Of a stretch of DNA of 64,000 nt, positions 8,809 to 25,482 are shown piece after piece. This DNA comes from Woeseiaceae bacterium (lineage in GTDB: Bacteria > Pseudomonadota > Gammaproteobacteria > Steroidobacterales > Woeseiaceae). The DNA lies in assembly GCA_021773115.1 (NCBI GenBank), contig JAJFKS010000033.1, forward strand, positions 124,001 through 188,000. The letters run 5' to 3'. Below the pieces are notes generated by a model, which worked only from the letters and a program-made list of their open reading frames with translations, had not been told where the DNA came from and searched no databases. Position numbers and translations under genes: made by a program. The stretch's first letter is position 1. Each line of letters begins with the position of its first letter.

Positions 8809-9405
8809 CTAGTGCACCTTCGTCGCCGTCACGACGTAGCGCAGTGGCCCACCGGCTTCACGACTATCAAAGGGGTAGCAGGTAACGAGAGACAAGGTCG
8901 CCAACGGTGTGTCGAGCAACAGGCTGCCTTTGCGTGAATCCACGATATCAATGGTCACTACCTTGAATCGATGCTCGACGCCATCGCCGGATTCCATGAT
9001 CAGCATCTCACCGACGTGAACATCTTTCAGAAACTGAAAATGCGTATCGCGATGGCCGGCGATGACCGCATTCCCGATTTCCCCCGGGAGCGTGCTTGCG
9101 CTGAGATGCCCGGGACCGAAGGCCAGTGTGCGCCCCGATCCTCCGGCGAGAACGATCAAACTGACGTCACCCGATTTGGCCGTTAGTCGCGCAAGCGGCC
9201 AGGTGTCCGCCCAGGGCCACGGTGACACTCGCGCCTCGCCTTCCGCGGTTCGAGTCCAGGCGCGCTGCATCAACTCCTGCGCAAGCCATGCTTTGGCCGG
9301 AATATACGAGCCCTGACCCATTTGCCAGAAACCAAAGCACAGCAGGCAGGCCACGATCAGGCGACTCGCCTGCCTAGCGTAAGCGTGCACGTCGCAGCCG
9401 AGCAC
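8809..9405 (-). CDS. Class GN sortase (marine proteobacterial dedicated sortase)
   Basis: 198 residues from a GTG at 9405; a GTG at 9390 is also possible. It has one N-terminal membrane segment (about residues 15-30) and a sortase beta-barrel. The catalytic residues are visible: His118 in AGHRDTHF, Cys176 in LVTCYPFDS and Arg189 in GPLRYVV. Sortases cleave a C-terminal sorting signal and transfer the protein to an acceptor. In this Gram-negative family the enzyme faces the periplasm and is paired with one neighbouring substrate. The gene overlaps the 3' end of that substrate gene by 32 bp, so translation is probably coupled. Confidence 0.93.
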   Translation of the reverse strand: MLGCDVHAYARQASRLIVACLLCFGFWQMGQGSYIPAKAWLAQELMQRAWTRTAEGEARVSPWPWADTWPLARLTAKSGDVSLIVLAGGSGRTLAFGPGHLSASTLPGEIGNAVIAGHRDTHFQFLKDVHVGEMLIMESGDGVEHRFKVVTIDIVDSRKGSLLLDTPLATLSLVTCYPFDSREAGGPLRYVVTATKVH

Positions 9406-11443
9406 TGTTTTTTTGCAATGCCATCAGGCTAAGGGCTGCCAGCAGCGACAGGAAACCGATCAGACGTAACATCGGTGCGTGCGTCGCAGTTGCCGGAAAT
9501 CCGAAAATGGCGTTGGTACTCTGGCCATAAGGCATCAGGTTCGGTACCTGCTCGCTGTTAAGAGGATCACTCACCGGTCGCACCGGTGTTTTGTCGACAG
9601 CAACCATGCTCGTGTATTTGCTCACAAGATGATGCTTGAGGGCGGTATCGACAATGCGCGAACGAATCGCTTCCGGGTCCGAATGGCGGCGCTCAACGTC
9701 CATCAGGTCGGCGATCCGGGCACGCGCCCACAGTGCCGCGACGCCGGGACTAACCGGTGCTTCAGCAATCGGAACTTCGGCACTCCACGCGCCACTGACA
9801 GAATTGCCACTGATCAGGACAGTGTCGTTGTTTCGAAGTTTGCCGCTTGCTTCGACTGTCACTGTTACCGGTTCACCGACATAAAGGTCCGGCACCACGG
9901 CTGGAAAACTGTCGCTTACAACGCTGCTCGGCCATTGCACTTCGATATTTGTGATTTGCGGTTGCTCAAGTTTCTGGAACAGTGTGTCCATTCTTTCCTG
10001 CACCTCGTGCAGTGCACTGATATACGTGTAGGTACCGCGGCCTGCTTGTGCTGCTTTGCGCATGAACCAGCTGTTCGGCGCCGAGCCAATGCCGACGGTA
10101 AATAAGCGCGCTGCACCGAGGCGATCTTCGATCATTGTGAATAACTCATCTTCATAGCCAACACTGCCATCGGTAATGAAGACGATCTGGCGCAAGTGTT
10201 CCTCTGACGATGGCGAGTCGAGCGCCAGCGACAAAGCTGGTCGCATTTCGGTGCCGCCGTTGGCCTTAAGACGTTCGACGAAACTCGATGCCTGTGCAAT
10301 GCTCGATGTATTTACGGGCTCGCTTTGCGTGAACAGTGAACGGGTTGCTGAATTGAATTCGATCACGTTGAATCGGTCGGCTGGCTTCAGCCCTTTGAGT
10401 GCCAACTGAACGGCCCGCTTGGCTTGCTGCATGGACACCCCATGCATGGACCCGGACGTATCAATGATAAAAATGGTTTCGCGGGGAATGCTGCCGACCG
10501 GCAGCTTATCCTGATCCGGCGGCATGACCATCAGCAGGTAGTAGGGCTTGCCATCGATCGTTTCAGTAAACGACATTGCGCGCGGCTCAGCAGACGGAAT
10601 CGGCCGCCATACAAGCTCGAAATCGTGATCCATCGCCACCGTTCCCGAGCGCAGCGAAACGCTGTAGCGGTTCTTCTTTTCGCTGATACTGACTGGGTGG
10701 TAGCGGCTTGCGATGACCTCAAGCGGCATGCCCGCATTAACAATGGCGGTCAGCGACAACTGATGTGCCTGTGAGTGCATAAGCTGTGGCGGTGTTATCA
10801 GCGACGCATCCGGTACGCGATCCGTATCCGGCGCCCAGCCACTGCCAACACGATCCGGTAGCGCGGTTCCCGAAATATATCGCGGCGTTAGCGTCATCGG
10901 GAATCGAATACTGAACTGGCCTTTCTCATAGCGAATGTCCTCCAGATACTCGATTTCGATAACGACCAGCTCGCCCGGTGCGACGTTTGCCACCGAGGTG
11001 GTGAACAGGTTTGCGCGCTGCTGCTCAACCAGGCTGGCCTTCTTGCCCGCTGCTTTCGCTTGTTCGTAAGTTTTTTTGGCATGTTCCTTTTCCTGTATTT
11101 CACCTTCGATAAAGCGCTCGCCGATGTGCATTCGCATGCGGTCAACAGCCGCCGAGTCGGGTAGCGGGAAGACGTAAATGCCCTCGACCCAGTCCTGGCT
11201 GGAATTCCGAAATTCCTGGCGCACCTTGACGCGCGCAACGAGGCCATTGATGTCCATATTGACGTCGGTATTTAGCAGCGTCGCGCTGCTGTAGCCGTTT
11301 GCCATGCGCAGCAGCAAGCTGCCGGATTGCATTTCATTCGGCGTTGGGCCCTCGGCGGCGACAGGTTCCGGGCTACTTATCAAGACAATGGCCAGCGCCA
11401 TTACCCAAAGCCATGATTTGATGTCTGATTTTGCTGTGTGCAT
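9374..11443 (-). CDS. Marine proteobacterial sortase target protein (VIT + VWA domains)
   Basis: 689 residues. A signal peptide ends near PVAAE. A VIT domain (about 45-175; VEGIYVFPLPDSAAVDRM, EKEHAKKTYEQAK) is followed by a von Willebrand factor A domain (about 320-500) with an intact MIDAS, DTSGSMHG, and FITDGS. The C-terminus carries a sorting-signal-like motif FPATATHAP, a hydrophobic stretch (LIGFLSLLAALSLMAL) and a basic tail RLRRARLR. This is the inter-alpha-trypsin-inhibitor-like substrate of the adjacent sortase. It is likely an anchored, metal-dependent adhesin or protein-binding factor; the acceptor is unknown. Confidence 0.93.
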   Translation of the reverse strand: MHTAKSDIKSWLWVMALAIVLISSPEPVAAEGPTPNEMQSGSLLLRMANGYSSATLLNTDVNMDINGLVARVKVRQEFRNSSQDWVEGIYVFPLPDSAAVDRMRMHIGERFIEGEIQEKEHAKKTYEQAKAAGKKASLVEQQRANLFTTSVANVAPGELVVIEIEYLEDIRYEKGQFSIRFPMTLTPRYISGTALPDRVGSGWAPDTDRVPDASLITPPQLMHSQAHQLSLTAIVNAGMPLEVIASRYHPVSISEKKNRYSVSLRSGTVAMDHDFELVWRPIPSAEPRAMSFTETIDGKPYYLLMVMPPDQDKLPVGSIPRETIFIIDTSGSMHGVSMQQAKRAVQLALKGLKPADRFNVIEFNSATRSLFTQSEPVNTSSIAQASSFVERLKANGGTEMRPALSLALDSPSSEEHLRQIVFITDGSVGYEDELFTMIEDRLGAARLFTVGIGSAPNSWFMRKAAQAGRGTYTYISALHEVQERMDTLFQKLEQPQITNIEVQWPSSVVSDSFPAVVPDLYVGEPVTVTVEASGKLRNNDTVLISGNSVSGAWSAEVPIAEAPVSPGVAALWARARIADLMDVERRHSDPEAIRSRIVDTALKHHLVSKYTSMVAVDKTPVRPVSDPLNSEQVPNLMPYGQSTNAIFGFPATATHAPMLRLIGFLSLLAALSLMALQKNSARLRRARLR

Positions 11444-11561
11444 TTCGGCCTCCTTCCAGCGTGGGCTTTAGTAAGCCAGCTTAATCAGTCACGCTGTGGA
11501 CTGCCGCATGGCAATGTACCGACCTAATGTGGCAAATTGTGGCTAGAGAGAGGAAAAGAAC

Positions 11562-12254
11562 GTGGCAAAACGCATAGCAATCATCGAAGACGAAGCGGCG
11601 ATACGAGACAACTACGCCGCCGCTTTTCGTCGCGAGGGATATTCGGTTGATGCCTTCGACGCCCGCGCGCCGGCATTGAACGCGTTCGAAAGCCGACTCC
11701 CTGACCTGGTCGTCATCGACGTGAACCTGCACGACGATGTCGAGGGCGGATTCGAATTGTGTCGTGACCTTCGCGCCCGCTCTGCGGATTTGCCGATCAT
11801 TTTTCTGACCGCGCGTGACAGCGAATTCGATGCGGTCTCGGGCTTGCGCCTCGGGGCGGACGATTACCTGACCAAGGACATCAGCCTGCCGCATCTGATG
11901 GCACGCGTTGCCGCACTGTTTCGCCGCATGGAGGCACTGAAGAAACCACAAGCTGCGGACAGTAGCATCCATCGTGGCGATCTCGCGATCGATACTGAGC
12001 GTATGACAGTGCATTGGCAGGACCAGGCCGTTGGCCTGACATTGACAGAATTCTGGCTGATCCACGCCATGGCGAGATACCCCGGCCATGTAAAAAACCG
12101 CCAGCAACTAATGGACGCGGCGCAAGCTGTTCTTGATGACAATACGATCACGTCGCACATCAAGCGCATCCGTCGCAAGTTCATCGCGATTGATGAAGGC
12201 TTCGATGCGATAGAGACTGTCTACGGAATGGGCTACCGCTGGCTAAGCGAATAG
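11562..12254 (+). CDS. pdsR: Response regulator of the dedicated sortase system
   Basis: 230 residues from a GTG at 11562 with GAGAGAGGAAAAG upstream. The receiver domain has acidic residues IIEDE, phospho-acceptor Asp53 (VVIDVNL) and conserved Lys105 (YLTKD). The C-terminal winged-helix OmpR-type DNA-binding domain (about 130-230) ends VYGMGYRWL. It lies 10 bases before its kinase and 118 bp from the divergently transcribed target/sortase operon. It is expected to control that operon. The family is known as PdsR. Confidence 0.92.
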   Translation: MAKRIAIIEDEAAIRDNYAAAFRREGYSVDAFDARAPALNAFESRLPDLVVIDVNLHDDVEGGFELCRDLRARSADLPIIFLTARDSEFDAVSGLRLGADDYLTKDISLPHLMARVAALFRRMEALKKPQAADSSIHRGDLAIDTERMTVHWQDQAVGLTLTEFWLIHAMARYPGHVKNRQQLMDAAQAVLDDNTITSHIKRIRRKFIAIDEGFDAIETVYGMGYRWLSE

Positions 12255-12264
12255 TCACACAGCG

Positions 12265-20143
<7,879 letters not shown>

Positions 20144-20240
20144 AGCTGCCGCGAGGCTTGCGCTGCGGCATTCCTCGAATACGTGGAATTAAGAAGTGTC
20201 GTCACGGCGCCACGTTTGAATTAGGGCCGGATCACCAAAA

Positions 20241-20246
20241 ATTATA
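20241..20246 (-). promoter_or_regulatory. Candidate -10 box of the gltBD promoter
   Basis: On the minus strand a perfect TATAAT occurs about 100 bp before the gltB ATG, in the AT-rich 262-bp gap between gltB and the LEA14-like gene. No good -35 was found at 16-18 bp, so an activator may be needed. The same gap holds a small hairpin (20337-20353) followed by seven T on the plus strand, of unclear use. Confidence 0.4.
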
Positions 20247-20405
20247 TGACAGGATCTGGCGAATTTTACGCATAACGTGCAATTTGGCTGGAATTCGATG
20301 AATTTGCTGAGATTTTCGTGGTATTTCGCGAACATTGCCGCTCGATTTGCGGCAGAATTTTTTTGTTGCGCGCGAAACCGTGAAATTCAGACTGCTGTGG
20401 CGGCC

Positions 20406-20885
20406 CTAATGCTGTCCTGCGACGAGGCGGAGACTGCCGCTGTTGCGGTATCGAATTGCGGGGACTAAGGGCAGATCAACGCCCAGCTGGCCTTCTACAT
20501 CGTATGCAATATCCTGACGTGCACTATCGCGCACGATAAACAGCAATTGCGGTGCGGTTTGCAACAGGTCGAGATCGACACTGATCGCAAACGTGCTGGC
20601 ACCATTGGCAGGAATTGTGAATTCACAGTCGGTCTCGCCGCTCGCAAAGCGCTGGCCATTCAACTTCAGGCCATACGTAATATGCCGTACAGGCAGTGAC
20701 AATGGATTCGGATTGTTCACGTCGAAGGACAGCAGGAACGTCTGGCGATCAAAGCCGAGGCCAACCGCCTGGACGTTACTCAGACGCACCTCCGGCATTC
20801 GCAGCGGATTCTCCGATAATGATGCACAGCCGGACATTGCACCTGCCAGCAGCAGACATACACAAGCCAAAGTCGTCGTCTTCAT
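20406..20885 (-). CDS. LEA14-like lipoprotein (LEA type 2 family)
   Basis: 159 residues from the ATG at 20885, preferred because GGGATGGC just upstream acts as ribosome binding site. The signal peptide ends in a lipobox MSGC. The mature domain has the water-stress/LEA type 2 pattern (FLLSFDVNNPNPLSLPV, YGLKLNGQRFASGE, PANGASTFAISVDLD), a fibronectin-like beta-sandwich seen in bacterial LEA14 homologues. Function is unknown; the fold may support protein stability in the periplasm. The next lipoprotein gene ends 40 bases upstream, and the two may be co-transcribed. Confidence 0.85.
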   Translation of the reverse strand: MKTTTLACVCLLLAGAMSGCASLSENPLRMPEVRLSNVQAVGLGFDRQTFLLSFDVNNPNPLSLPVRHITYGLKLNGQRFASGETDCEFTIPANGASTFAISVDLDLLQTAPQLLFIVRDSARQDIAYDVEGQLGVDLPLVPAIRYRNSGSLRLVAGQH

Positions 20886-20925
20886 TGCCATCCCCACCCA
20901 GCCCAGGGCCAGTAAGCCCTCTGCT

Positions 20926-21411
20926 TCAGTTTAAATCGTCGCCCAGTCTTCCCCAACGGGCCGAAATCAACTGCCAGTCGTCATCGTCTCGCTCGAGCTC
21001 CAGCTCGAATCGGTAGGCGCTGGCACTGATTCCCAGCACGCCATCATTCGTGCCTGCCAGTCCGGCGGTCAGGTCGATTTCAGCGGCCGTGTCCCCGAAC
21101 ACCCGGATCTCGTCAATCGACACCAAAAGCCTGATCGTGTTCTGCCTCAGGAAGTAAAGGCGAAACCGGTTCTCAACATCGTCTCGATCGAGGCCTCGGT
21201 TGTCGGAATAAGCGGGCGAGATCATGCTCATGAGCTTGCGCCGTTCTTTTGCTTCGGCTGCCGCCTGTCCGGCCTCAACCCATTCACGCAGCTGCTCTTC
21301 TGCACTTGTCTCGGGCCCGCCACAGGCACCGAGCATTAGCAGCAACGCGTAAGCAACCGCAATAAAACGCGGCGCGAATGGTCGGTAGTTCTCAGTGACA
21401 CGGGGCCTCAT
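20926..21411 (-). CDS. Hypothetical lipoprotein
   Basis: 161 residues with a long basic n-region, a hydrophobic core (FIAVAYALLLMLGAC) and a lipobox-like LGAC. The mature part starts with a charged helix (AEEQLREWVEAGQAAAEAKERRKL) and continues as alternating strands ending DDDDWQLISARWG. This helix-then-sheet order recalls small NTF2-like/SnoaL folds, but no family was recognised with certainty. It lies upstream of the LEA14-like lipoprotein on the same strand and may share its transcript. Confidence 0.65.
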   Translation of the reverse strand: MRPRVTENYRPFAPRFIAVAYALLLMLGACGGPETSAEEQLREWVEAGQAAAEAKERRKLMSMISPAYSDNRGLDRDDVENRFRLYFLRQNTIRLLVSIDEIRVFGDTAAEIDLTAGLAGTNDGVLGISASAYRFELELERDDDDWQLISARWGRLGDDLN

Positions 21412-21523
21412 CTGCTAAAGTCTAAGACAATTGTGACCTCAAATGGTCGGTTCGACCCAAACTGTGACCGATTTGGCATTTTGATCGACCAGAACGGCCA
21501 CGCTAATAACCGGAAAGAAGACA

Positions 21524-22186
21524 ATGCCCGTAAAACTCCTGAGCGAAAGCATGGACGCGTCGATTACCGATGAGGATCAGTCCCGCATCCACGCCATCCT
21601 GGCGTTCTGGTTTAAGGCGCAGACACTCTCAGCCCCGCAAATCGACCGTCGCATGGAAACCTGGTTTGGGGGAGACCCTGTTTTTGACCACGAGATTGAG
21701 AAAGAATTTGCCGACGACGTCACCGCCGCTTCGGAAGGCAAGCTCAATCACTGGGGTGTCGAGTCCCAGGGACGCCTCGCCCTGATCCTGCTCATAGATC
21801 AGTTTCGCCGCAATATATACAGAAACACCGCGGATGCCTATTCCATGGACAAGCTCGCGCTCAAGCTGTGCGTTGAGGGCGCCATGGAGAAAAAAGACAA
21901 GGGTCTCACGCCGATTCAGCGCGTGTTCTTCTACATGCCACTGCAGCACGCCGAGTCTCGCAAGGTGCAGGCCAAGTCCGTCGAACTCTACAATCGCCTC
22001 GCAAAAGCGGTTTCACCGACCGAGCGTGAAACGTTTTTGACCATTGCCCAGTTCGCCGAACTGCACAAGGACATCATCGACCAGTTTGGCCGTTTTCCGC
22101 ATCGCAACACGCTTTTGAATCGCGAAAACACGCCGGAAGAAGCCGATTACCTTGCGGGTGACAGTCCGGATTTCGGCCAGGGTTAA
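21524..22186 (+). CDS. DUF924 family protein
   Basis: 220 residues with GGAAAGAAG a few bases before the ATG at 21524. DUF924 signatures are clear: ILAFWF near the start, RLALILLIDQFRRNIYR in the middle, FFYMPLQHAES, and the end DQFGRFPHRN. It is an all-helical, TPR-like fold of unknown biochemical role, widespread in proteobacteria and some eukaryotes. The stop lies 3 bp from the convergent MATE gene. An ATG at 21551 (MDASITDED) is an alternative start. Confidence 0.9.
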   Translation: MPVKLLSESMDASITDEDQSRIHAILAFWFKAQTLSAPQIDRRMETWFGGDPVFDHEIEKEFADDVTAASEGKLNHWGVESQGRLALILLIDQFRRNIYRNTADAYSMDKLALKLCVEGAMEKKDKGLTPIQRVFFYMPLQHAESRKVQAKSVELYNRLAKAVSPTERETFLTIAQFAELHKDIIDQFGRFPHRNTLLNRENTPEEADYLAGDSPDFGQG

Positions 22187-22189
22187 CGC

Positions 22190-23557
22190 CTACTCCGCCG
22201 CAGTGGCCTGAAGTGAGCGTTTCGACAGCCGCTTGAAGCGCCATGTCATCAAGCTTGCAGCGACACCCAGACCGACAATAAAGCCACCCCAGACATAATT
22301 TGGTGCCGCCTTGTAGGTGATCGCCGCGAGATATGCCAGCGGGAACGCGAGCACCCAAAATGCAAAAATATTGATGACCATCGGCACACTGGTGTCCTTG
22401 TAACCTCGCAGCGCTCCGGCGGCTCCGATTTGAACGCCGTCCGCAATTTGAAAAATCGCCGCCATGAGCAGCAGGCTGATGGCAATTCCGGTGACGGCAA
22501 CATCCGACGTATACATCGCAACAACCGCGTCGCGGAAAATCAACAGGAACGCGGCGGAAAACGTCATGAACGCGGCACAAGCAAGAATCCCGACAATTCC
22601 CGCCAGCCTTGCGTCACGCATTCGGCCAGCGCCGATTCGTTGTCCAACCAGAACGGATGTTGCGGCGCTCAGCGCGAGCGGAATCATGAACGTCGTGGAC
22701 GAAAAGCTGATGGCGATCTGGTGCGCGGCCGTAATATTCGTGCCCCGCGTACCCATCAGAATCGATACTGCTGAGAATAACCCCGCTTCCGCCGTGATGG
22801 TGATCGCGATGGGTAAACCCAACGAGAAAATTTCCTTGAACGCGGAGACTCGCAGTGGCGCGAGTCTCGAAAACAAATGAAATTTCTGGTACAGCGGGTT
22901 GAGGATCATGTAGCCCGCCAGTGCGAACATGACCACCCACATTGATATGGCACTCGCCCAGCCGCATCCGACCGCGCCCAGAGCGGGCGCGCCGAAATGT
23001 CCGAACATCAACACGTAGTTCAGGAACACGTTGCAGGTCAGTGCGAACATCGAGGTGTACATGATCGGGCGGGTATGACCGATTCCCTCTGTCGTGAATC
23101 GCAGTGCCAGAAACGCGAAAATTCCGGGTGCGCCAAAGGTAATCGCACCGACATAGCCCGTCGTCAGGTCGCGAAAGGCCGGGTCGATACCGAACCTTGC
23201 CAATAGCGGCGCCGCCGCGAACTGCCCGATCAAAAGCAGCGGGACACCGAGCAGTACTGCGAGATACAAGCCCTGGCGCGTATAGCGCCCGATCAGGTCG
23301 AAGTTCCCGGCACCGAAGTGCCGCGAGACGATTGGCGAGATCGACATCAATATTCCGAGGCATACCGAGAATCCGAGAAACCAAAAGCTGCCGCCGACAG
23401 CGACCGCGGCAAGTTCTCGTGCGCCTAAGCTTCCTGCCATAACAGCGTCGGCAAACTGCATACCGGCGACGGCCAGATTATTAACCATCAGCGGACCACC
23501 CAGTCGCATTAGCGCCTTGACTTGCGCTTTAATTTCGCTTGCGCTGAAATGACTCAT
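22190..23557 (-). CDS. MATE family efflux transporter, NorM-like (third copy)
   Basis: 455 residues with twelve membrane segments. It starts with the NorM-type pattern RLGGPLMVNNLAVAGMQFADAVMAG, and the second half has LPIAITITAEAGLFSAVSILMG and AAHQIAISFSSTTFMIPLALS. NorM proteins export cationic drugs and dyes with Na+ or H+; the substrate here is unknown. It is divergent from the thiolase gene, with an 83-bp gap holding both promoters. It is the third MATE transporter in 17 kb. Confidence 0.93.
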   Translation of the reverse strand: MSHFSASEIKAQVKALMRLGGPLMVNNLAVAGMQFADAVMAGSLGARELAAVAVGGSFWFLGFSVCLGILMSISPIVSRHFGAGNFDLIGRYTRQGLYLAVLLGVPLLLIGQFAAAPLLARFGIDPAFRDLTTGYVGAITFGAPGIFAFLALRFTTEGIGHTRPIMYTSMFALTCNVFLNYVLMFGHFGAPALGAVGCGWASAISMWVVMFALAGYMILNPLYQKFHLFSRLAPLRVSAFKEIFSLGLPIAITITAEAGLFSAVSILMGTRGTNITAAHQIAISFSSTTFMIPLALSAATSVLVGQRIGAGRMRDARLAGIVGILACAAFMTFSAAFLLIFRDAVVAMYTSDVAVTGIAISLLLMAAIFQIADGVQIGAAGALRGYKDTSVPMVINIFAFWVLAFPLAYLAAITYKAAPNYVWGGFIVGLGVAASLMTWRFKRLSKRSLQATAAE

Positions 23558-23640
23558 TGGAGCATCTTAACTTACGGTTGTGTCCGTGAATGGTGTAAAG
23601 TTGCGGCGCGCAAAAAACAATATCTACAACGGAGCCAGGT

Positions 23641-24927
23641 ATGTTGCACGACGGACGAGCGATTCGAGTCGCGGTAGTTGGGGGATCACGAATCCCATTC
23701 TGTCGGTCACACTCGGTGTATCGGCATTGTTCAAATCAGGAGCTGATGGTCGCGGCGCTTGACGGCCTCGTTACGAAACTGGACCTGAAAGGGCAAACGC
23801 TTGGTGAGGTCGCACTCGGTGCGGTTATCAAGCACTCCAGTGACTGGAATCTCGCCCGCGAATGCGTCATCGACTCGGGTTTGTCGTTGCGAACACCGGC
23901 CGTCGATTTACAACGCGCCTGCGCTACCAGTCTCGAAGCCGCTATTTTAGTGGCCAATAAGATTGCCTTGGGGCAAATTGAGGCGGGTATTGCCGGCGGC
24001 ACTGACACCGTCAGTGATGCCCCGGTTGTCTATCCGGGCGACTATCGGCGAATTCTGATGGACATTCACGGCTCCCGCTCCGCGATGGATCGCATCAAGC
24101 ATATTTTTCGCATACGTCCGCGGCATTTCAAGCCCGAATTTCCGGGTGTGCTGGAGCCGCGCACGGGGTTGTCCATGGGTGAAAGTACCGAGATCACCGC
24201 GAAAGAATGGGACGTACAGCGAGAGCACCAGGACCAGCTCGCGCTGTCGAGTCATATCAAAGCGGCAGGCGCCTACGACGCCGGCTGGTATGACGACCTC
24301 GTGATGCCTTTTCTGGACTGCGAAGAAGACAACAATATTCGACGCGACACGACCTTTGAAAAACTGTCTGCGCTGAAGCCCGTCTTCGACAAAAGCGGCG
24401 AAGGTACAATGACCGCAGGTAACAGCACGCCGCTCACCGATGGCGCCGCCGCAGTTTGCCTTGCCGCAGAGGACTGGGCTCGAATGAAGAATCTGCCAGT
24501 CATGGCTTACCTCACCTTCGCAAAAGCAGCTGCTGTTAATTTTGTCAATGAAGAGGGCCTGTTGATGGCGCCCGCTTATGCGGTATCCGACATGCTAAAG
24601 CAGGCGAATCTATCGCTGCAGGATTTCGACTTTTACGAAATCCATGAAGCCTTCGCGGCACAAACGATCGCGACACTGAAGGCCTGGCAGTCGGATGACT
24701 TTTGCCGCAAGAAACTTGGTCGGAACGCGGCGATGGGTCCGATCGACCTGTCGAGACTGAATGTCAAAGGCGGCAGTATCGCGATGGGTCACCCATTCGC
24801 AGCGACCGGCGCGCGCATCATCGGCACGATGGCCAAATTGCTGCAGGAAAAAGGCTCGGGCCGTGGGCTGATTTCAATTTGCACTGCGGGCGGCATGGGC
24901 GTCACGGCAATCATGGAAGCCACCTAA
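23641..24927 (+). CDS. Acetyl-CoA acyltransferase (thiolase), FadI-like
   Basis: 428 residues with GGAGCCAGG before the ATG. It cleaves 3-ketoacyl-CoA, or condenses acetyl-CoA, through nucleophile Cys94 (QRACATSLEA). Other catalytic groups are in EIHEAFA, GHPFAATGAR and CTAGGMG. The length and the GGTDTVSDAPV loop are closer to FadI than to PhaA-type thiolases. No fadJ or other beta-oxidation partner is adjacent, so the chain length and direction of use are uncertain. Confidence 0.93.
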   Translation: MLHDGRAIRVAVVGGSRIPFCRSHSVYRHCSNQELMVAALDGLVTKLDLKGQTLGEVALGAVIKHSSDWNLARECVIDSGLSLRTPAVDLQRACATSLEAAILVANKIALGQIEAGIAGGTDTVSDAPVVYPGDYRRILMDIHGSRSAMDRIKHIFRIRPRHFKPEFPGVLEPRTGLSMGESTEITAKEWDVQREHQDQLALSSHIKAAGAYDAGWYDDLVMPFLDCEEDNNIRRDTTFEKLSALKPVFDKSGEGTMTAGNSTPLTDGAAAVCLAAEDWARMKNLPVMAYLTFAKAAAVNFVNEEGLLMAPAYAVSDMLKQANLSLQDFDFYEIHEAFAAQTIATLKAWQSDDFCRKKLGRNAAMGPIDLSRLNVKGGSIAMGHPFAATGARIIGTMAKLLQEKGSGRGLISICTAGGMGVTAIMEAT

Positions 24928-24942
24928 ACTGGAACGTCCGCC

Positions 24943-25368
24943 TTAGTCAGGCGATTTGCGCCGAACCGTTTTCAGTATCTTGTCCATGTGTTCTTTCGCC
25001 TGCGCCGTCAGACCACCGCTCTTGTATTCATCGACTACGAAGGCCTCGAATCGCTCAACGATATCGTCCATACCCTGCTCGGCAAAATGGGTCGGTCGCT
25101 CGGGTCGCTCCGGCGAGTTTTTCAGTGCGGCGAACAGGTCAATCCAGTGTTCGGATTCCTTGCCCCATTCGAGTAGATGATAGAACTGCGGCCCGGCACC
25201 TCCCGCTTTCCCCGACACGATGCTGACGATGCCGGTGACCAGCGAGGCCGGAACCAGTAGCAAATCACGTAGTCCGTCGACCAGTAATTTAACCTGGAAC
25301 ACGCCAAGGTCACGGACTAAGGTCCAACGCGAGACTTCGGGCAATGCGGGATCAGATGTTTCGCTCAT
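24943..25368 (-). CDS. Conserved hypothetical protein
   Basis: 141 residues from the ATG at 25368 (MSETSDPALPEVSRW). An in-frame start 13 codons upstream has no support. The N-terminal part has an amphipathic/hydrophobic stretch (LVDGLRDLLLVPASLVTGIVSIVSG) that could associate with membrane. The C-terminal part is charged and helical, with ESEHWIDLF and FEAFVVDEYKSGGLT. No family with a known function was recognised. The opposite-strand thiolase ends 15 bp away. Its promoter region faces that of hemH. Confidence 0.65.
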   Translation of the reverse strand: MSETSDPALPEVSRWTLVRDLGVFQVKLLVDGLRDLLLVPASLVTGIVSIVSGKAGGAGPQFYHLLEWGKESEHWIDLFAALKNSPERPERPTHFAEQGMDDIVERFEAFVVDEYKSGGLTAQAKEHMDKILKTVRRKSPD

Positions 25369-25482
25369 CGCTTGGTGCCTGCCATAATTGTCAATTAAGA
25401 CAAGCAATTATAGACGCTTTTGCTGGCGTACGAGGGATCTATGCAGTAGGGTTAGGCGCGATAGACACCGGCCGCCGAGACT

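Noticed and set aside
20337..20364. Hairpin followed by seven T on the plus strand, in the gap between gltB and the LEA14-like gene
   Set aside because: Both neighbouring genes read on the minus strand, so a plus-strand terminator has no evident gene to serve. It is noted but not called.
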